A DNA stretch of 64,000 nt from Silene latifolia (lineage: Eukaryota; Streptophyta; Magnoliopsida; Caryophyllales; Caryophyllaceae). Positions within the stretch are counted from its first letter, which is position 1; each line of letters opens with the position of its first letter. A model generated the notes under the pieces. It saw nothing but the letters and a program-made list of their open reading frames with translations. It was not told the origin of the DNA and searched no databases. The translations under genes were made by a program, and so were the position numbers. The stretch lies in the NCBI RefSeq assembly GCF_048544455.1, contig NC_133536.1:22942152-23006151 (forward strand), given 5' to 3'. Below, piece after piece: positions 57,072-64,000 of the stretch.

Positions 57072-60000
57072 ATGGGATCATCATCAACAGAGATAGAGAT
57101 TGTCCCAGATTCAATCAAACAAAACCATAATCCAAATTCAACAACAACATCAACAATTGAGCAAGTTCCTAAAAATCCCCAAATTGTTGTAATTAGTGAT
57201 ATTTATACAGCTTCAGTATATGGTGACTTAGAAAAACTTAGAAAATTTGTAGAAGATGGGGCCTCTCTCTCTAAACCTGACCCTAATGGTTACTATGCTT
57301 TACAATGGGCTTCTCTCAACAATTTCCCTCATCTTGTTCAGTTTATAATTGAGGTATTTTCTGTCAATTGCAGTTTCTTTTCATGCAATGCTTGTGCTTC
57401 TTTTTAGTGTGAAGTATCAGTCATTCGATGCAGTTCTTGACGCGATTTTCATCTTAGATAATTCGGAAACAGCCTCTTTGTGCCCAACAATTTGCAGGAG
57501 CCCTCGAGGCACTAGAGTAATGCTATTGTTCTAGAGTAAATTTGAGCTATCAATGGCATGGGTTTATTTGAGTTTTGCTTGGCTTTGTTGAAATTTAGGT
57601 AGTTTCTCTCAATTTGGTATAGGTTTTACCTTAGTTTGCTTAATCATCTTAGTAAAAGTAGCAACTTTTATCGGTTTGTGAGAGGAGAAGATTGGAGAAG
57701 ATCCAAAAGAGACTGTCCATAGCTCAATGTAGCATATTATTGGAGTATATAGTATCTGTGATTCTGAGTATAGTACATCATTATCTTTTTCAGAGATAAT
57801 TGATCTGGGTTTAGCTTGGTTTTACCAAATTTTATTGAAAGCTGTGATCTTGCTCTCATTTCATTGATTAGGAAATGATTTGGCTTTACTTAATATATTG
57901 CTGATTGTTGTAAAATTCTTATCAATTTGGGCTTCGAAATGATCTTCTAGGTTTGCTATGAGTTATTAGTTGCGAGCTTCCATGAATTTGGAATTAAAAG
58001 AATAAGCGAGATTCTGCTATTTATATTTTATCACAAACGTACAAGCTAGCAATCTTGTGCACAGTTTTTATAAGAAGGAAATTGACAAGAAAATATAGAG
58101 TTTGCTTGTTAATTACCGAAACTAGTGAACATATGGACATCATTTGATAGGAAAATCAAGTGGTTCTATTAAAGTATTTGGTTAAAGAAGCCTGCCTGAG
58201 GTGCGCTTAAGCTGAAGGCTTAGTGAGGCACTAGCCAAACGAGTCTGCCTGCGTTAAGTGCACCTTGTACATAAGGCAGGGCTAGCGAGACATACTACTA
58301 TGCAATTTCGAGTTGTTTTCTTCTTCCGTTCCTTACTCTTCTCTTTGCCACTTCTTCCCTAGCTCTTATTCATTTACATGTTAGCTCTCTTTAAAATCTC
58401 AGAAAGGGCTTCGTTGCACAAACTTCCATTTTAAGAATACAAATTTCTTTGCAAAACAGCATTTGTCGTGTCTATGAGGTGCCCATGTTTCCTCACTTCA
58501 CCATGCCCCCCTATCGCCTTAGCGCGTCCTTTTAAAACTAGGAATTTAGTGGCCATTACTTATTCAGTGATTAAAGGATGTTGATGTAGTGTATTTGATA
58601 TTTATCGCTTTTTAATTGATTAATCTCCAGAAATAAAGTTTGATTTTTTGTTTTCACAAGTTACTTAGCCCATGAAAAATTATGTGTATTAGCGTATAAT
58701 TGAACACACTGATTTTCTTGGTCCAGTTTTTATACTTTAACTTTAACGTGACATTTTATGTGAACTGTCTCTGAATGATTTTGGGGCTAAGACGTTCTTC
58801 TTGTTATAAAATTAAGAGAAATTCTATGTTGTACCCCTGAGTTTTTACGATTTCCATGTTGTACCCCTGCTTTTTTATATTCCACGGTGTACCCCTGAAC
58901 TATTTACTTCGTCTACATAATGACCTCTTTCAACTCTCTCTTCACTTGTTATCTCTCCCCAATCGTTCTTTAACCTCAAATCTCACTAATTAATATCGTA
59001 TCATCTTCTTTTATGATAATCATCACAAACTAACTTTAACCAATTACAAATTACCTTTAAAACCTCTTTAAAGAAGCATAAAACAATAATGAAAGTTTTG
59101 TGCATTTTTGGACATGTTAATTGATTATTAAGCGAGTTAGTGGATAATTGGTTGAGCTAATAAGTATGCAAACGTGTTAATGAGTGATTGGTGGCTGAAT
59201 GAGTGAAGTAATCGATCAACTAACGAATTAAGTTAACAAAGACAATCAATAAGGTCATGCTATAGACTATAGTATAGAGTTCAGGGGTACAACATAGAAT
59301 TGCAAAAAAAGTAGGGGTACAACTTAGAAAACTCAAAAACTAAAGGGTACAACGTAGAATATCCCTAAAATTAAATAAGCCGTCTGATCTACAACAAGCT
59401 GTCCTGCAAGTTACTATGCTTAAGACAGCATGTTTGTGGTTAGTAGGGGTAATGGCAAAAGGGCTGGATGTGATGTAAAAGAGCTTGTCAGCTTGTGTGA
59501 TTTTTGAAGCTGGAACCAAGTCATTTTATTTGTTTTAATTCCTATTATAGTCTGCTGTTACTCAAATGTGCAGGATTGTGTACAAGGTTATTTTAGTGAG
59601 ATTGTCTGTAATACTTTGGAAGTTGATTGTTTTCTTGCATTTTATGTATCTGCGTCGTGCTTACTGGGATTCATTTTAATTTGGTTTTTAACTTGACTAA
59701 AGCATGGTGGAGATGTGAATGCCGAGGACAATGGCATGCAAACTGCATTGCATTGGGCTGCTGTTAGAGGTTCCACCGCAGTTGCAGATTTGCTGTTGCA
59801 GAATGGAGCGCGAGTTGAGGCTGCAGATGTTAATGGGTACAGGGTAATTGCTTAATAGATTGCTTTTGTATTTAGCTAGTAGGAACTGCTATGTGCTAGT
59901 GTAACCCTTTGTTTGGATGGAGAGAGGGAAAGGGAGGAAGTTAAGGGACGCCTCATGTTTGGGTGGTGAGGTGTACAATTACCTCCAACATATATTTTGA

Positions 60001-63000
60001 GGAAGAACTCTCTTTCTCTATTCCCCCTTCCCTTCCATGCTTTTCCTTTCCCTTCCTCCATTCCCCGTCCGCCCTCCATTCCCTTCCTTTCTCAAATGCT
60101 ATCCAAACACATTGCAAATGCTTCCTTTCTCAAATGCTTTCCAAACACACTGCAAAGGCTATTTATACTTTTTTAAAGGAAAACTTTCACTTTGGTAGCC
60201 TCAACTCTCACAAATTCAAGGTTGGTGACATGAGGTTTGTACAATTCCTCACTTTGGTGAATTGTGGTTTAAACAATTTCTCAATTTTGATGACCTAAAA
60301 GGTGACATATTCAAATTATAAGTAAATTGTAAGGTGAATTTCATGTAGTTTTACGACGAAAACAGTTAATTTTATGCTTATAAACATTTGTAGTATATAA
60401 ATTTTTGCTTATGTGACACTTAGATCACCAAAGCGGGAAATAATTCAGATCTCATATTCTTATGTCATCAAAGTGGAATATGTGAAAACTCAGGTCGTCT
60501 ATCTGAAATTAGCTTAAATCTTGATGGACCAATTTGAGTATTTTCCTATTTAATGTTCCTGTTTCTTATCTGGTAATCTGTGTTACAGTGAGGTAGTGGT
60601 ATCTATTGAGTTTTGGTTAACTTAGCGGCCTTTCTATGTTTGACAGGCTGTTCATGTTGCTGCTCAGTATGGGCAAACAGCTTTCTTGAATCATATTATT
60701 GCAAGATACAATGCCGATTTTGATGCTCCAGATAATGATGGGAGAAGTCCTCTGCATTGGTATGTTTCAAACACACATTTGAGATTACGTTGAATAATAG
60801 TTGCAGATTATTGCTCTAAATAACATAAACTTTCCCAACACCCTTGTACCATCAATGTGAACCTTTCACTTTGACCCCATTTATCTAAAGATATAAACCG
60901 TCTACTATGGGAAAAATGCTGGATAGCACTCTAAGACTTCAAGATAAAAAATTCTAAATATTTATTGGAAAGAGGTGTGACCTAAGTATTTAATGAAGTA
61001 ATTTCATTTGTGTCATTACACATTAATAACATAACATTTTAGTCACCAAACTTGTGTCCAGAAAGATTTCAGTAGTTGCTAGACTTCAGTTTGAGGTGTT
61101 GGTGGCTTGGTGTTCCATAAAAAGTCTCATTGTGTTGCTACACAAGAGTAAGGCTGCCCACATCCGATCTCCCTTACTCCGCAATTTGCAGGAACCCTTG
61201 AGGCACTGTGTAGTGTTGTTGATGCATTTGATTAATGCTTACGTAGTCTTGCTATGGAGTGTTAGAGTTGATGACTTGGGACTTTGTGTGATAAGAGTTT
61301 AATGATTAATTCGTGCCAATGATACAATGACTGTAGATTTGAAAGTTTATAGAACTTTGATCAATCTCTCTGTTTTAGCTTTAGGTGTTTTTTTTATTTT
61401 AATTTTCCTAACGAAATTGAAGTCATATGAATCTATGAGCTAACTTAATAGTCTTACACTCTTACATATTATGCTTGATGCATGGCTGTCATTATCTCTA
61501 TGGTCCAGACTCCAGAGTCCAGACCTCGGATGAGGTTTTACATTTTGAGGAGTTCGATGTGTATGTGCTTCTGTAGATGAGTAATACTTCAGTGTTTGTT
61601 CTGATCCTGCGCTTGTCAAAATGAGGATTAAGCTCTCTGTATGAAAACATTTTTTTTTCCTTTTTTTTTTTGTGTGCGGAATATCGGATTTAAGCTTGAT
61701 GACATCTTTCTTGAATAAAATATTTTCTATGTTTTTTCGTTTTTGTGATCATACCTATCTTCCCTTGTTCATTCCATCGGCCTTCTACTGCTACTTTGCA
61801 AGTTGATTATTTGTCTGTTAATTAGGGCTGCTTATAAAGGGTTTGCTGATACAATCAGATTGCTTCTGTTTAGAGATGCTATCCAGGGGAGACAGGATAA
61901 AGAAGGTATGTAATTTGTGAGCTACTTCCTTTTTCTTGGAAAGTTTGCATAGGAAAATTAGTTGCGCATTAATAATGCTAACTCCATCCCAGATGTATCA
62001 TCCTTATTTGACTACTGTAGTCAACCAATGTCAACTTAGACGGTTACTTTTTCCACATATATGTAGATTTACAATGCAACATTTGTCATGGTTGATTTAC
62101 CATTCCACTACTTTTTCGTTCTTCCATTGTTTCGTGTTATAAGTATTCATACATTTCTAGGTTCTTACTATTCTCTTCAATTTGTCATAAAATGTAAGAG
62201 TTAATATCGTAAAATGTATATCATTATTTATGTATTTTTTTTGTCATGAAACTAATGATATAAGTTCATACTTCATACATAGTACTTTTTTCCAAATTAT
62301 TTTTGTAATATCAAAAGTCAAAAGCTTACCTCGAAAGCGAAAACTGCGTGTAATCTGAAACAAAGGGAGCATTCGCATTAAAGGTTTGTGACCAAAAATG
62401 GGGACAATAGAAATAGTATAGAGAGAGTATTAAACAAGGAAATTGCACCCTGCACTCTCTAGTGTCAGTTATTTTAGTATTTTAACCTTTTAGTTAGTGG
62501 TAAAAGCATCCTATATTATAATTATTCGGAAAATGATCATACATTTCAATTTTAGAATTTTAAGATTTCTTTGAAGCATTATATTTTATTACTGATTAGC
62601 CAAAACAAGAATAGTGAGGGGTATTTATAAACCTTTCATTTATACTCCTATTTTATTTCTGTTTTCAGTAGGAGTTCAGTGTTAACAATGCATTTCTGTT
62701 AAAGGTTCAGACTTTAGATAAAATAACTGCCAAAACAAATAGATAAACATGAATCCATTATTTTAGCAAAAGACATTACCAAACACTAGTATGCCAATAT
62801 TGATCACTCAGCCAAAGAAACTAAATTGATAGTTTCGTTGAAATCATTGTCACAGTGGAGCTTATATAACCTATAGGATTGGAATTCTAAATCACAGCGA
62901 GTACTAATAATTGGACATCTCAGTCAAAATAGTCTGAGATGGTAGTGTAATTTTTACACAATATGCTAACTTCGTGTTGCTAACACAAGGGTAAGGCTGC

Positions 63001-63543
63001 GTACATCCGACCCCCCCTTACCCCGCAATTTGCGGGAGCCATTGAGGCACTGGGGTAATGTTGTTGTTGTATGCTAACTTCGTCAACGGTCAAAATTTTA
63101 AATTATCCATCTAGTGCTGAGTGCATTTTCCTCTTTAAATTGCTATACATGTAGCAACGACCAAATTCATTAATACTCCATTTTACTCTCTGAAAATCCT
63201 TCTTGGTCTCTCACTCTCTTAAACTTTCTGTCTTCCACATTTATAGTAGCCGAGTGCAAGTATAGAAGTACGAGCAAGTTAGATAACACAAGTCTATGCA
63301 TAAGTCTCTCTAATGACATTTAGAGTCAACTTCACTTATTTTACATTCTTTAACTTCTGATGCTAATTTGCTTTTTTAGGCTGCACTCCTTTACACTGGG
63401 CTGTCATTAGAGGACACATAGAATCATCCAATGTACTTGTGCATGCGGGCACAAAGGAGGAACTGGTGGTCAAAGATAGGGCTGGATTTACCCCCGTTCA
63501 ACTGGCACTTGATAAAGGTCATCGGCAAATCGCTCTTTTGCTT
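57072..63543 (+). CDS. PAT24: Ankyrin-repeat protein S-acyltransferase, TIP1/PAT24-like (N-terminal part; continues past right edge)
   Basis: Five exons join in frame: 57072-57353, 59703-59843, 60647-60759, 61826-61905, 63380-63543, giving the first 260 residues. An acidic, Asn/Thr-rich N terminus of about 40 residues is followed by six to seven ankyrin repeats: [128 protein letters not shown]. The phrases and exon breaks match plant TIP1-type palmitoyltransferases, which add palmitate to Cys of target proteins at Golgi/endomembranes and are needed for tip growth in Arabidopsis. The catalytic DHHC domain would lie to the right of the window and is not seen, so an ankyrin protein without DHHC cannot be excluded. 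Long introns carry MITEs, SINE relics and an LTR. Confidence 0.9.
57425..57535 (+). repeat. SINE relic in PAT24 intron 1
   Basis: GACGCGATTTTCATCTTAGA, AATTCGGAAACAGCCTCTTT, ACAATTTGCAGGAGCCCTCG and GGCACTAGAGTAATGCTATTG match the Au/TS-like module, but the central GGTAAGGCTGCG part is missing. Confidence 0.65.
58816..59365. mobile_element. Mutator-type MITE in PAT24 intron 1
   Basis: TAAAATTAA lies on both sides (58807-58815 and 59366-59374), an exact 9 bp duplication. Each end carries a series of TGTTGTACCCCTG units (three left; three inverted as GGGGTACAACRTAGA right) as subterminal repeats. 550 bp, no transposase. Confidence 0.85.
59903..60115. mobile_element. Probable MITE in PAT24 intron 2
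   Basis: CCCTTTGTTTGGATGGAGAG at the left; CCCTTCCTTTCTCAAATGCT then ATCCAAACACATTGC at the right, with CCCTCCATTCCC. The arms pair loosely. A second partial copy of the right end (CTTTCTCAAATGCTTTCCAA) follows to about 60150. Confidence 0.5.
61143..61235 (+). repeat. SINE relic in PAT24 intron 3
   Basis: AGAGTAAGGCTGCCCACATC, CCGCAATTTGCAGGAACCCT, GAGGCACTGTGTAGTGTTG. Same module as 62985-63072. Confidence 0.7.
62985..63072 (+). repeat. Best-preserved TTG-tailed SINE 3' module, PAT24 intron 4
   Basis: ACACAAGGGTAAGGCTGCGT, ACATCCGACCCCCCTTACCC, GCAATTTGCGGGAGCCATTG, GGGGTAATGTTGTTGTTG. The (TTG)n end is the tail of TS/Au-type plant SINEs. TATGCTAACTTCGT occurs on both sides (about 62962 and 63069), a likely 13-14 bp target duplication. 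Confidence 0.8.
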
Positions 63544-63689
63544 GTACGTAATTTGCAATGATATAAACTAGTGTATAGCCCTACTAGCTGTTTAAGAGAT
63601 TTTCAAATTGGCTTTTGTTTTCTGTGCTTGGGATTTGCTGCTATATTGTTGTCTATTGGTGTAAAGAGAGGCCATAGGTGGAATTTTGA

Positions 63690-64000
63690 TGTTGACAAGC
63701 TTAAACTTAGGTCATGAGTTGATACAAATGTGATTTAATTAATCAGAAGTTTAGTCGAATAAAACTAATTCTAGGATTAGATTTAATTAGCTGTTACTTT
63801 GTTGAATAAGTTTAGCAATTAGATTTAATTATTTGGTTGTTATGAGTTGTTAGATTAACCTTAGCTAGTAGATTTAATTATTTTATTGTTTGATTAAGTT
63901 TGTTTAAGTCTTGTGTTAGCATAGGACGTTTTTTTGTTACCTATAAATAGCATTAGTTTGTATCTTAATTATTCATTCAAGTTATTTAAAAAAACACAGA
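63690..64000 (+). mobile_element. Possible LTR (Ty1/copia-like) in PAT24 intron 5, cut by the window edge
   Basis: Starts TGTTGACAAGC. A TATA box (CCTATAAATAGC) lies at about 63940, followed by TTTGTATCTTAATTATTCAT. This layout fits a plant copia-type LTR in sense orientation. The far end is outside the window, so no paired LTR or duplication can be seen. Confidence 0.5.

Noticed and set aside
1-64000. A bacterial-style gene cluster, biosynthetic cluster or defence island
   Set aside because: The five genes are unrelated intron-bearing plant housekeeping genes, and the rest is transposon sequence.

Overview
The window is nuclear DNA of a flowering plant, most likely a eudicot. All protein genes are split by short GT-AG introns in an AT-rich background, and the gene set is plant-specific (plastid MSRB, plant NAT transporter, spinster-type MFS, ankyrin-DHHC acyltransferase). 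The space between genes is packed with plant transposons. Caryophyllales is a guess from repeat style only (ACTCGGYCGAGTA-rich LTRs and Au/TS-like SINEs).

Five host genes are supported by in-frame exon joins that I checked by hand. (1) The 5' part of an RMD5/RMND5-type GID-CTLH E3 ligase subunit lies on the minus strand, 1-1037, and runs off the left edge. (2) A plastid methionine-R-sulfoxide reductase B lies on the minus strand, 13851-16622, with 3 exons and 227 aa. (3) A spinster-like MFS transporter lies on the plus strand, 20115-26480, with 16 exons and 538 aa. (4) A nucleobase-ascorbate transporter lies on the minus strand, 27922-33627, with 14 exons and 518 aa. It converges on the spinster gene. 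(5) The N-terminal ankyrin half of a TIP1/PAT24-like S-acyltransferase lies on the plus strand, from 57072, and runs off the right edge. These are unlinked housekeeping functions, and nothing suggests that they act as one pathway.

The rest is repeats. Region 3331-6759 is a young LTR element without visible gag-pol, carrying about 29 copies of a 64-67 bp tandem unit. Region 7045-9711 holds a Tourist-like MITE, a GTGTCC-rich foldback and a hAT element split by a second hAT-like element. Region 9784-13060 is a 3.1 kb TIR element set inside a (TA)n microsatellite (Micron-like). It contains a roughly 1.2 kb inverted array of a ~21 bp minisatellite. Region 34800-54400 is a nest: solo LTRs inside a solo LTR (37777-42164) and inside a TIR element (45127-48747), three bounded Helitrons (two interrupted by MITEs), Stowaway MITEs and foldbacks. 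Nearly all bounded insertions have a recognisable target duplication or an A|T Helitron junction.

The most unusual items are the microsatellite-embedded foldback at 9867-12999, the tandem-array LTR element, the chain of datable nested insertions, and a His-to-Asn change at the usual QH site of the NAT transporter. I found no tRNA or rRNA gene, CRISPR array or bacterial-type system.
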